DNA of 5,905 bases, from assembly GCA_047615875.1 (NCBI GenBank), contig JBLHGU010000289.1:1-5905 (forward strand). Reading direction: 5' to 3'. The notes below the pieces were generated by a model. The model was given only the letters and a program-made list of their open reading frames with translations. It made no database searches and had not been told where the DNA came from. Shown here piece after piece: positions 1-5,779 of this stretch. Position 1 is the stretch's first letter. Each line of letters begins with the position of its first letter. This DNA is from JBLHGU01 sp047615875 (GTDB lineage Bacteria; Pseudomonadota; Gammaproteobacteria; Arenicellales; CAJQKF01). The translations under genes and the position numbers were made by a program.

Positions 1-183
1 AATAACCGGATGCGATCAACCACCCACTGTCGCCGGTGTTCGTAACATTGCCCTGAATAATGATCGGTTCCACAAAGAAAGGCTCGGCGAAGAGCCTGCC
101 CCACGAAGTGCTTTGGGTACACAACGCGCGGTTATGTGGTAATAAGGAGTATCTGTCAGGGAAATAAGTTCGCTTCGGGGTCT
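1..183 (-). pseudogene. Unrecognised open frame leaving the window, probably decayed
   Basis: On the minus strand about 60 codons are open from position 183 to the window edge. The translation has a protein-like stretch, RLFAEPFFVEPIIIQGN followed by VTNTGDSGWLIASGY. There is no ATG in this open part. Twelve codons further upstream, in the same frame, an ATG at 217-215 opens MTNRQTELTDD and then meets a TAG (about 186-184). So either the frame is broken by one stop or this ATG is unrelated. The GDSG motif resembles the nucleophile motif of chymotrypsin-like proteases, but alone it is not enough to assign a family. The plus strand is also open over about 2-139, so the strand choice is not certain. 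The rest of the gene, if any, lies left of the window. Confidence 0.25.
74..97 (-). terminator. Weak hairpin with following T-rich run (minus strand)
   Basis: Positions 80-97 form a 6-bp GC-rich stem, AGGCTC pairing with GAGCCT, with a 6-nt loop. Read on the minus strand it is followed by TTCTTT, which is the arrangement of a weak intrinsic terminator. It lies inside the open frame at 1-183, so if that frame is real this is more likely a chance hairpin. Confidence 0.15.
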
Positions 184-267
184 AGTCATCAGTCAATTCC
201 GTTTGTCTGTTGGTCATTATATTACGACTGGACTGTTTTGGTTGTCAATTATAAAGTGGGTGTCCCT

Positions 268-638
268 TTATTGACAGCATTGTGGGTCGCCTGTCATCAG
301 ACCCGGTACGGTGACACCGGCATCAACCAGACGGGGAGCGCCCTCGAAAAACATTTTTGCCACCGGTACGCCGTAGAGCTTTTGCGGGCTGATCGATTTG
401 GCCAGAATATCTGTTTGCCGCTTATGTTATTTATCTCCTGGAGGGTGGTCACGTTTATACAAATCGAGAGCATCGAAGAAACCCTCTCTGCCCGGACTTG
501 CAGCATGTTGTACATGCTGTGACCATTCCGACTAAAGTTCGATGTTGAGGCACCGTCAAACGAAAGGGACGGTAACAGATAGGTTTGGCCTACAGAATAG
601 GGATACCTGCTTTCTACTTTATCAATTATGTTGACCCC
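268..638 (-). pseudogene. Frameshifted remnant of an unrecognised gene beside the IS
   Basis: On the minus strand one frame is open from 638 for well over 70 codons and reads like protein, for example VGQTYLLPSLSFDGASTSNF and later QVRAERVSSMLS, then TTLQEINNISGKQ. Near 410-427 the plausible coding moves to another minus frame (TDILAKSISPQK, LYGVPVAKMFFEGAPRLVDA, then GVTVPGLMTGDPQ) and ends at a TAA at 268-270. Joined, the two parts make one coherent polypeptide of about 120 residues, so a single-base indel is the simplest explanation. A TAG at 639-641 ends the frame on the upstream side, next to the IS left end at 646, so the 5' part is missing, possibly through the insertion. I do not recognise the family. 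The 128-codon plus-strand frame over the same bases is treated as antisense noise. Confidence 0.35.
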
Positions 639-645
639 CTAAGTA

Positions 646-671
646 TTTTCCAATAGAGAAATGAGTCTGAA
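646..671 (+). repeat. IS left end (terminal inverted repeat)
   Basis: It reads TTTTCCAATAGAG then AAATGAGTCTGAA, and matches the inverted repeat at 2007-2030 with one single-base gap and few mismatches. The transposase stop codon lies 14 bases inside. Confidence 0.75.
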
Positions 672-684
672 GGCTGGCATCCAA

Positions 685-1929
685 TTAAGCCTGTTTCCTA
701 TCCTGTTCAAAGATCAGATTAAATAACTTATTTCTTTCGGCGCGCAGTTGTATGGCCGATTCATTATCACTGATTCTCATAGCGAGTTCATCCAGTATTT
801 TAAATGTAATGCCTGGTTTTAGATATTGCTCTGCTTTCACAAGAGATTTGAATTTGTCATAAGGTGTCATCATACTTTTGAATGGATAGGTTTTACGTTG
901 CTTCCCTTTAGCGTCTATTTTGATTTCAGGAAAGAAGCAGGGGCGATGGAAGTTTATATGGGGGCAGAGATAGTTCACATTAAAGTCATTCATCTGTGGT
1001 GCCCATTTTTGAGGAATATGTAGGTAGCCAAATTGTTTTCTCACAATCGCTGCATTTTTACCTTCTGCCAGGGCATTATCATTGGTTTGTCGAGAGCGCG
1101 ATTTGGTGAATTCAATCAGTAGCTTTTGTAGTAACGCCGCTACATTTCTATTGATATACTCTGAACCATTGTCTGCATGGAAGCCTTTGATTACAAAAAG
1201 GAAGTTATCTAGCATTTGCTCTAGTATCGGTATCAGGTAACGCTCACTGATCTTCTCAACAGAGCCCACCATTTCAAACTGCGTGACTTCATCGACTGCA
1301 TTAATGTGATACACCCCTTTTTGTTTGTCGAGATCACCCTGATGGACGCTGTCGATCCGAATATAACCTGGTTGACCACTTGGCTCGGGTTTACGTCGTT
1401 CGCCAATATTGACTTTTCTGGATTGCGTCTTGGTAAATACCTGCCGATGTTTTTTATAACCCAGAGAGGCTCTTAAATTGTACAGGTGAGACACGGATAT
1501 CTGAGACAGGTTTCGGTACTCGGTTTCACCAAAGCGCTGATCAGCCCGTTCACAGAGCTTTTTAATGGCCTGCCCACAAGGCGTCTCGTGCTGTTCATCC
1601 ATGAGTGCTAACAAGCGCACATCCTCATTGCTGTAACGTCGAGAAAACCCATTATCGCAGCAGGGTTGCCATTCTATTCGACCTTTACGTTTGTGCTGTC
1701 CGATCAGTCGGGTGACCTGTTGGCGCGAATATCCCGTCATTTTCATGAGAAAACGGGTAATCAGGCCTTTATCCTGTCTGGAACAAGTTTGATACGAGAA
1801 TTTCACCAGAATTTTCTGAGTGAACTGGTATCGCTCTGTTTTGTCGCCCAATACGCTAAAGGCAACGGCCTGGTTGCCCTGTAGGAATTGATCTAGGGAT
1901 TCTACTGTTGTTAGGTTCTCTATATTCAT
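685..1929 (-). CDS. DDE (rve-type integrase core) transposase of the IS
   Basis: This is the enzyme that would cut and join the ends of the surrounding element. The longest frame has 418 codons (ATG at 1941). I prefer the ATG at 1929, four codons in, because GAGAG lies just before it and MNIENLTTVESLDQFL looks like the usual family start. Numbering from the longest start: a helix-turn-helix region around residues 55-90 (LITRFLMKMTGYSRQQVTRL), then an rve catalytic domain about 190-330. The acidic triad is visible as D197 (GYIRIDSVH), D257 (GFHADNGSEY) and E293 (TNDNALAEGKN), with 35 residues between the last two, the classic DD35E spacing. A basic C-terminal tail follows. The reading frame is uninterrupted and looks full length, so the protein may be active. 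It is the only gene in the element. Confidence 0.9.
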   Translation of the reverse strand: MNIENLTTVESLDQFLQGNQAVAFSVLGDKTERYQFTQKILVKFSYQTCSRQDKGLITRFLMKMTGYSRQQVTRLIGQHKRKGRIEWQPCCDNGFSRRYSNEDVRLLALMDEQHETPCGQAIKKLCERADQRFGETEYRNLSQISVSHLYNLRASLGYKKHRQVFTKTQSRKVNIGERRKPEPSGQPGYIRIDSVHQGDLDKQKGVYHINAVDEVTQFEMVGSVEKISERYLIPILEQMLDNFLFVIKGFHADNGSEYINRNVAALLQKLLIEFTKSRSRQTNDNALAEGKNAAIVRKQFGYLHIPQKWAPQMNDFNVNYLCPHINFHRPCFFPEIKIDAKGKQRKTYPFKSMMTPYDKFKSLVKAEQYLKPGITFKILDELAMRISDNESAIQLRAERNKLFNLIFEQDRKQA

Positions 1930-1971
1930 TATCGCTCTCATGCTGCGATCTTGAACAAGTTCGGAATTTAT

Positions 1972-1995
1972 TTCAGACTCATTTTATAATGGAAT
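1972..1995 (-). repeat. IS right end, inner copy of the end repeat
   Basis: TTCAGACTCATTTTATAATG is the first of two direct copies at the right end, 35 bases before the outer copy. It is the most diverged of the three copies. Two spaced sites at one end suggest an additional transposase binding site. It also overlaps the probable promoter region of the transposase: read on the minus strand it contains TATAAA. Confidence 0.65.
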
Positions 1996-2006
1996 AACAT
2001 TGCTGG

Positions 2007-2030
2007 TTCAGACTCATTTCATATTGGACA
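2007..2030 (-). repeat. IS right end, outer copy (terminal inverted repeat)
   Basis: TTCAGACTCATTT followed by CATATTGGACA is the inverted match of the left end at 646-671, with the run ATGAGTCTGAA identical on the opposite strand. Read inwards it starts with TG, common for rve-type elements. Confidence 0.75.
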
Positions 2031-2098
2031 AGGCTGTGGATTGACAAACGGAAATTGGAGCAGGATACTCAGGGGGAAATGAGAAGGGAGTGAAAATT

Positions 2099-2188
2099 AT
2101 GGTTCAATCGTGTGCAGATTCGCAATCACAGGCGCTTAGTTCCTTCTGGCGGCAAAGCAAATTCCTATCCCTTATCCCTATTGTCTAG
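2099..2188 (+). CDS. Possible 29-residue small ORF
   Basis: An ATG at 2099 follows GAAGGGAG at an ideal Shine-Dalgarno distance and opens a 29-codon frame (MVQSCADSQSQALSSFWRQS and nine more residues) ending at TAG 2186-2188. The product has no transmembrane segment or recognisable motif. The ribosome binding site is the only support. The bases lie between the IS and the signalling genes in otherwise gene-free DNA, so this could be chance or the start of a deleted gene. Confidence 0.2.
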   Translation: MVQSCADSQSQALSSFWRQSKFLSLIPIV

Positions 2189-2482
2189 TTGGTCGCACCT
2201 GTGGCCTACGTGCTAAATCAAGGATAAAAATATTAATTAGCTGTTTGCCCGCAGCAGCCCAAGGTCCAGCACCAGTGCTAACCGTCAGCAAATTAACTCC
2301 CACATCCAGAAGAGTTTGCAGCTACCCCTCGGTGGATTTCAAGAGCATCCGATTTACCAAAGACATGGATTATTGGCTTGGTAGGAAGACGTATCGTGTG
2401 AACTTCTTCCACTTGCTTAGCACTACTTTAGGCTGTTTTGCACAATTTTACACACTCCTGACATAATTCTAGACTCTTCGTT

Positions 2483-2491
2483 TGCTATACT
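2483..2491 (+). promoter_or_regulatory. Candidate extended -10 promoter for the signalling operon
   Basis: TGCTATACT at 2483-2491 matches the extended -10 form (TG, one base, TATACT) and lies about 45 bases upstream of the ATG at 2536 in AT-rich DNA. No good -35 box is at the right distance. An alternative is CATAAT at 2462-2467 with TTGCAC 18 bases before it. Confidence 0.35.
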
Positions 2492-2525
2492 CATTTTAGA
2501 TACTAATATTATAACTTTTAAAATA

Positions 2526-2533
2526 AAGGTGGG
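2526..2533 (+). promoter_or_regulatory. Ribosome binding site deciding the 2536 start
   Basis: AAGGTGGG ends two bases before the ATG at 2536. It is purine-rich and close to consensus but the gap is short. It supports the upstream start of the exported-protein gene over internal ATGs that lack such a site. Confidence 0.45.
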
Positions 2534-2535
2534 TT

Positions 2536-3165
2536 ATGCAACGTACTGAGATAAATGAAGTTAAATCTGTACCGTTAATCGTTACAGTTTCTACCCAGGG
2601 CTCGAACACAACAGGTATCCCGCTGCTTGGGGAGCTTATGGCCGAAAATGAATCTAGCAAATATAAGAAGATCTGCAGTGAATATTCGGGCCACTCTTCA
2701 CCCAATAGATTAAGATCACGAACCATCATGTTCATAGATGATAACCAAGATGCTTTTGGCAAGACTACCGATAACATAAAAAAGGGTATCTTGGTTCTTT
2801 GGTTTGCAATGATAATTTCATTTAGTGCGTCGTCGAATGCTTCGGCCGAAACCTTAAGCAGCGAAACTAGTGTTTCGTTACAAACAATGCTTAGATCCTA
2901 TATTTATGAAAAAATGGACAATGGCCTGTATCAATTTTTTGATGAGAACACAGGAGTTATAAAACCCTACCGTTTGAAAAAAATTCACCCTACAATTTTT
3001 AAAAAAGAAAATCGCTTTATGCTTTGCGCGGATTTTTTAGACCAAAATGGAAATGATGTAATCATCGACTATATTTTTGCTCCTTCCACTAATGGGTACA
3101 AATTAGAAAAAGAAATCGCAGGCCGACGATCTTATTTCTTGGAAGTATTTGAGAAAATATTTTAA
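2536..3165 (+). CDS. Exported or membrane-anchored protein of unknown family, beside a histidine kinase
   Basis: The 209-residue product has three parts. Residues 1-83 are polar with no recognised domain. Residues 84-100 are hydrophobic (GILVLWFAMIISFSASS), preceded by two lysines and followed by NASA-ETL, a typical signal-peptidase site after A104. Residues 105-209 form a small soluble domain, predicted periplasmic, with a patterned core: RSYIYEKMDNGLYQFFDE, PYRLKKIHPTIF, RFMLCADFLDQNG, then IDYIFAP and AGRRSYF. I do not recognise the family. A signal peptide behind 83 residues is unusual: either the protein is anchored with a cytoplasmic tail, or translation really starts nearer the signal, for example at M65 (2728), which has no obvious ribosome binding site. 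The stop is 3 bases before the longest possible kinase start, so the two genes are probably co-transcribed. An auxiliary sensing role for the kinase is inference. Confidence 0.7.
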   Translation: MQRTEINEVKSVPLIVTVSTQGSNTTGIPLLGELMAENESSKYKKICSEYSGHSSPNRLRSRTIMFIDDNQDAFGKTTDNIKKGILVLWFAMIISFSASSNASAETLSSETSVSLQTMLRSYIYEKMDNGLYQFFDENTGVIKPYRLKKIHPTIFKKENRFMLCADFLDQNGNDVIIDYIFAPSTNGYKLEKEIAGRRSYFLEVFEKIF

Positions 3166-3189
3166 CTTTTGTCCCAGACAGTTTTACAC

Positions 3190-4809
3190 ATGAAAAATTA
3201 TCTATCTCCGTCAAATAAATTGATATGGATAATTCAACTAGCCATTTTGGTTGGCTCAGGGATCGCTTTTAACTTTGATTCGAGCGTTGATCGAGTTCAT
3301 GCTGATAACGCGGTCCGCACCGCTTCATTTATCCAGTACCACTCGTTAATTCGTCTTAAAACGGATCCTACCGATGTTAAACTTGTTCATGACCTATTGT
3401 CTTCCTACCTTATTGGAACGAATTTTGATTGTACGAATATTAACTATAACGGCATCCGAAAAGATTTTTCTTGGCCTGTAGGCTGCGCTAAGGAAAGCAG
3501 TCACGACAACCAATTTCGTTATGGTGGCATTGATGTCAACGGGGCAAAAATACAGATTTTGATCAACAAAATTGTAGCCACGCAGCATGTGATTTTAGGA
3601 ACAATCGGTTTAATTATTTTAGCCATAATTTTTGCTTTAGCTTTCACCTTGTTTTGGCAAGTCAAACAAAAGGCTCTGGCTAAGTCTTCGGAACAACAAA
3701 TAGAACAAATTGCGAACGAACTGACGCTGCTGATTGATACCGCCAACGCCCCGATTTTTGGTATAGATGCTGATGGAAACGTCAATGAGTGGAACCAGCA
3801 GGCACAAAAGATCACTGGCTTTGATAAGGAAGATGTCATGGGTCGGGCCCTTGTGGACGGTTTTATAACCGATGATTATAAGGCTTCGGTTGGCGAGGTT
3901 CTGGAGAGAGCACTGAAAGGCGAAGAAACTGAGAATTTTGAATTCCCCTTGTTCTCCAAATCAGGAGAACAAGTTGATGTTCTACTTAATTCGACGACAC
4001 GGCGTGATGCCTTCGGTCAAATCGTTGGTGTGGTTGGAGTAGGCCAGGACATTACAGAACTGAATCATGTACGGATTGAGCAAGAGAGAGAACGCAAAGA
4101 ATCCACTGCCCAAATTATCCAATCGTCCAAACTAGCAACACTCGGAGAAATGGCGACATCAATCGCTCATGAATTAAACCAACCACTGAACGTCATTCGT
4201 ATGGCCGTGGGAAATAGCTGTCGGAAGATATCGAAAGGCACAGCTAACCTCGAATACCTGAACGATAAACTCGAACGTATTGAAGAGCAGACCGCACGAG
4301 CAGCAGCAATTATTAATCATATGCGGATGTTCGGGCGCAACGCGAAGGAGCATCTAGAATCCATTGATCCTCGAAATGTGGTTACGAATGCGCTTGATCT
4401 GATGGGAGAGCAATTGCGATTGGCCGATATTGAAATAGTAACCGAGCTTGCCGAAAACTGTCCCTCTATTTTGGGCCATATCATTCAACTGGAACAAGTG
4501 ATCTTGAACCTTCTCACCAATGCCAGAGATGCCATGGCTGAAAGCGAGGGCGAAGCGAAGATTACATTGCGAATATTTGAAGAGGATGAAGGTGTGCACA
4601 TTACCTGTGAGGATACCGGCGGGGGTATTCCCGAGGATGCTTTGCCACGCATCTTCGAGCCGTTCTACACAACCAAAGAAATGGGCAAAGGTACGGGCTT
4701 AGGGTTGTCTGTAAGTTACGGCATTATCCGTGATATGAACGGTACTATTGGCGCTGAAAATATCGATGGTGGTGCCCGTTTCACGGTCACTTTTCCGTCA
4801 CCAGTGTAG
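3190..4809 (+). CDS. Membrane PAS-domain sensor histidine kinase (NtrB-like)
   Basis: It is a sensor kinase that would autophosphorylate on His and pass the phosphate to a response regulator. Numbered from an upstream TTG (3169, 546 codons), domains are: TM1 about 18-35; periplasmic domain about 36-139 with Cys88 and Cys106, which could form a disulfide; TM2 about 140-164; a short linker; PAS about 185-300 (TLLIDTANAPIFGIDADGNV to GVGQDITELN); HisKA with phospho-acceptor H334 in SIAHELNQPL; and HATPase_c with the N box (NLLTNARDAM, N451), the G1 box DTGGGIP (482-488), FEPFYTTK, and the G2 box GKGTGLGLS (506-514). Every catalytic motif is intact. The ATG at 3190 is listed as the start. TTG 3169, 3 bases after the previous stop, is the alternative, and neither has a strong ribosome binding site. 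No response regulator is nearby, so its partner is elsewhere or outside the window. The signal sensed is unknown. Confidence 0.9.
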   Translation: MKNYLSPSNKLIWIIQLAILVGSGIAFNFDSSVDRVHADNAVRTASFIQYHSLIRLKTDPTDVKLVHDLLSSYLIGTNFDCTNINYNGIRKDFSWPVGCAKESSHDNQFRYGGIDVNGAKIQILINKIVATQHVILGTIGLIILAIIFALAFTLFWQVKQKALAKSSEQQIEQIANELTLLIDTANAPIFGIDADGNVNEWNQQAQKITGFDKEDVMGRALVDGFITDDYKASVGEVLERALKGEETENFEFPLFSKSGEQVDVLLNSTTRRDAFGQIVGVVGVGQDITELNHVRIEQERERKESTAQIIQSSKLATLGEMATSIAHELNQPLNVIRMAVGNSCRKISKGTANLEYLNDKLERIEEQTARAAAIINHMRMFGRNAKEHLESIDPRNVVTNALDLMGEQLRLADIEIVTELAENCPSILGHIIQLEQVILNLLTNARDAMAESEGEAKITLRIFEEDEGVHITCEDTGGGIPEDALPRIFEPFYTTKEMGKGTGLGLSVSYGIIRDMNGTIGAENIDGGARFTVTFPSPV

Positions 4810-4830
4810 TACCTGACACATAGCTTACAG

Positions 4831-4853
4831 GGCTCTTCCCCTGATCGAGTGGG
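4831..4853 (+). repeat. ISL3-type terminal inverted repeat, left
   Basis: GGCTCTTCCCCTGATCGAG followed by TGGG. The first 11 bases pair perfectly with the right end at 4978-4988, and the inner GTGGG also matches. It starts 21 bases after the kinase stop codon. Confidence 0.75.
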
Positions 4854-4872
4854 TTGGTTAGGTTAACGACTT

Positions 4873-4974
4873 ATGAGAGACAAAGATTTATACGCTCAGA
4901 TACTGGGCATCAAGAGTCCTTGGCGGGTCACTCTCTACCCTGCTACCGCTCTCAAATCAGGTTTGCCCACCTGA
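4873..4974 (+). pseudogene. Truncated ISL3-family transposase (N-terminal stub)
   Basis: The ATG at 4873 opens MRDKDLYAQILGIKSPWRV, which reads as the start of ISL3-family transposases (usual length around 400 residues). After about codon 19 the family resemblance stops. The frame then runs through the element's non-coding right end (TLYPATALKSGLPT) to a TGA at 4972-4974, giving 33 residues. The zinc-binding, HTH and DDE parts are all missing, so the product cannot be a transposase. It lies wholly within the 158-bp element and overlaps the 3' end of the minus-strand gene opposite. Confidence 0.7.
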
Positions 4975-5665
4975 TTTGGGGAAGAGCCTCTTCTTCCTCC
5001 CAGTCGTCTTCTGCTAAGTCATCGGGCCAAACGTCGTCAGCGAGGCGTTGCGCGAAGTCGGCATCGATGAGCCCCGGCCCCGCACTCCATAGATCTTCCC
5101 AGCGTTCCTGTTGGTGCGTACGCAACCACAGCCAGTCGTCTTGGATGACTTCACCAGCCTTGACGAGCGGATGACGAGCCTCGCCAAAATGACCCAAGGC
5201 AAAGTCGCAGTAACCGAAGGTCTCTGGGCTGTCCGCGCTCACAGTTACGACATAAACATCGTAAACGGGGACCCAAGTTAGATAGTAAGCGTCAGGCCAC
5301 GAGATGCCCGGTCTAGAAGCCCAATTAATCATCATCAAAAATTGCGGCGCAAGTTCGATTGAGTGCGAAATTTCGCGTTCTCGGATGGTCCGTGCCTCGA
5401 TGTATTCTGCATCGCCAGCGTCAGACGGTCGCATTGTGGTCCACTGCGGCAATCGGGGCTGTATGCCCGCCAACAGAAATGAAGCAACCGCGGCGTCTTT
5501 TTCCGTGCGCTTACTTTCCGTTGCGTTATCCACGAATCCGAGCTTCCTCAACGCTTCGTCCGCACGTGGAAGGTTATCGCTGGGAGCCCGCGGCACAGTG
5601 CCGAGCCAGTCGGCAAGAACGACGTGCTCTTCGTTCGTGAACAGTTCTACAGATGGAAAGTTCAT
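4952..5665 (-). CDS. Unrecognised GC-rich gene, C-terminus replaced by a mobile-element end
   Basis: The 237-residue product has no signal peptide or membrane segment, so a cytoplasmic protein is likely. It is acidic and rich in Trp: ELFTNEEHVVLADWLGTVPR near the start, a central stretch EIAPQFLMM-like in character (residues about 100-115, ELAPQFLMMINWASRPG), then YYLTWVPVYDVYVVTVSAD, FGYCDFALGHFGEARHP and a Trp/Asp-rich C-terminus. I recognise no domain. The ATG at 5665 has only a weak upstream AGG. The last about 12 codons (EALPQIRWANLI) and the stop TGA are encoded by the right end of the ISL3 remnant, so the native C-terminus has been cut off and a new one supplied by chance. It converges on the kinase gene. 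Base composition differs sharply from the DNA to the left. Whether the chimeric protein works cannot be told. Confidence 0.65.
   Translation of the reverse strand: MNFPSVELFTNEEHVVLADWLGTVPRAPSDNLPRADEALRKLGFVDNATESKRTEKDAAVASFLLAGIQPRLPQWTTMRPSDAGDAEYIEARTIREREISHSIELAPQFLMMINWASRPGISWPDAYYLTWVPVYDVYVVTVSADSPETFGYCDFALGHFGEARHPLVKAGEVIQDDWLWLRTHQQERWEDLWSAGPGLIDADFAQRLADDVWPDDLAEDDWEEEEALPQIRWANLI
4953..4978. repeat. Subterminal perfect stem-loop in the ISL3 remnant
   Basis: CAAATCAGGT pairs with ACCTGATTTG (10 bp) around the 6-nt loop TTGCCC. It lies just inside the right terminal repeat and contains the stop codon of the gene reading in from the right. It may serve as a transposase site. 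As a terminator between two convergent genes it lacks a run of T. Confidence 0.6.
4966..4988 (-). repeat. ISL3-type terminal inverted repeat, right
   Basis: Read on the minus strand it is GGCTCTTCCCCAAATCAGG followed by TGGG, the partner of 4831-4853. It lies inside the reading frame of the gene at 4952-5665, where it encodes the residues ALPQIRWA. Confidence 0.75.
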
Positions 5666-5713
5666 AGGTGTGACCTGAATCGCTCGGGGTCTACCGAATA
5701 CTCATTGCTTTGA

Positions 5714-5755
5714 GTCGGAAGCATGCATGTCCGACATGGGCGTCCACTTGTCCGA
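5714..5755. repeat. Cluster of TCCGA repeats and palindromes
   Basis: GTCGGA at 5714-5719 is inverted against TCCGAC at 5730-5735. CATGTCCGACATG at 5726-5738 is a perfect 6+1+6 palindrome. TGTCCGA recurs as a direct repeat at 5749-5755, 21 bases on, followed by GATATC. The cluster lies just before the truncated IS91-type transposase. It may be a recombination or end site of a mobile element, but no match to a known site can be claimed. Confidence 0.4.
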
Positions 5756-5779
5756 TATCAATTCCGGCGCAGACCCGCT

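Larger units (their letters stand above)
646..2030 (-). mobile_element. Complete insertion sequence, about 1.39 kb, rve/DDE type
   Basis: The element is defined by related sequences on both sides of one transposase gene. The left end (646-671) contains TCCAATAG and ATGAGTCTGAA. The right end (2007-2030) is the inverted counterpart, TTCAGACTCATTT then CATATTGGACA. A further copy of the right-end repeat lies inside it at 1972-1995. Read inwards, the right end starts TGTCCAATATG and the left TTTCCAATAG, so the outermost bases have diverged or the exact tip is a base or two different. No direct duplication is visible in the flanks (CCCCCTAAGTA on the left, AGGCTGTGG on the right). The family is not settled: IS481-like or the IS1202 group of unclassified elements fits the transposase type. 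With a full-length transposase and both ends it may be able to move. Confidence 0.8.
2031..2535. other. Intergenic stretch without a confident gene
   Basis: This 505-bp interval separates the IS from the signalling operon. It holds the weak 29-codon ORF at 2099-2188. It also holds a minus-strand frame at 2178-2366 that starts with ATG (MSLVNRMLLKSTEG), is cut by a TAG at 2322-2324 and then continues (LQTLLDVGVNLLTVSTGAGP, then WAAAGKQLINIF and so on) to a TAG at 2178-2180. That may be a decayed membrane-protein fragment, but no family is recognised. A TTG-initiated plus frame at 2245-2466 has no good ribosome binding site. The last 80 bases are AT-rich and carry the probable promoter of the next gene. 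Confidence 0.5.
4831..4988 (+). mobile_element. 158-bp MITE-like deletion derivative of an ISL3-family element
   Basis: Both ends are present as inverted repeats: GGCTCTTCCCC starts at 4831 and its complement GGGGAAGAGCC ends at 4988. Over 23 bases about 19 match, including a shared GTGGG further in. The GGCTCTTCC-type tip is typical of ISL3 elements. Inside, only the start of the transposase gene remains, joined near 4931 to the non-coding right end. Eight-base target duplications, usual for ISL3, are absent (GCTTACAG on the left, TCTTCTTC on the right), so the present junctions probably arose by recombination or deletion after insertion. It could be moved only if a full ISL3 transposase acted in trans. 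Confidence 0.8.

Noticed and set aside
216..248. Minus-strand promoter: TTGACA at 243-248 with TAATAT at 219-224, 18 bases apart
   Set aside because: The spacing and -35 box are good, but no intact gene follows and the -10 overlaps the ATG at 215-217. It is likely chance in AT-rich DNA.
136..522. 128-codon plus-strand open frame
   Set aside because: No recognisable domain and no good ribosome binding site. The minus strand over the same bases reads more like protein.
1951..1961. LexA-like or operator palindrome GAACTTGTTC upstream of the transposase
   Set aside because: It is only a 4+2+4 palindrome and does not match the usual CTG-N10-CAG SOS box.
630..2045. Target-site duplication around the insertion sequence
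   Set aside because: The flanks CCCCCTAAGTA and AGGCTGTGG share no direct repeat of 4 bases or more in the right position, even allowing the ends to shift by a few bases.
2178..2366. Minus-strand frame MSLVNRM... with one internal TAG
   Set aside because: It has some hydrophobic, protein-like sequence but no recognised family and an in-frame stop. It is mentioned only within the intergenic entry.
2245..2466. 73-codon plus frame starting at TTG
   Set aside because: Rare start codon, no ribosome binding site, no recognised motif. It runs into the promoter region of the next gene.
2496..2777. 93-codon minus-strand frame over the start of the exported-protein gene
   Set aside because: It overlaps the promoter and 5' part of a better supported gene and shows no domain.
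5304..5678. Plus-strand frames of 124 and 93 codons (5304-5678, 5359-5640) and 106 codons (4854-5174)
   Set aside because: They are antisense to the 237-codon gene in GC-rich DNA, where long spurious frames are common. Their sequences are Ser/Arg-rich without motifs.
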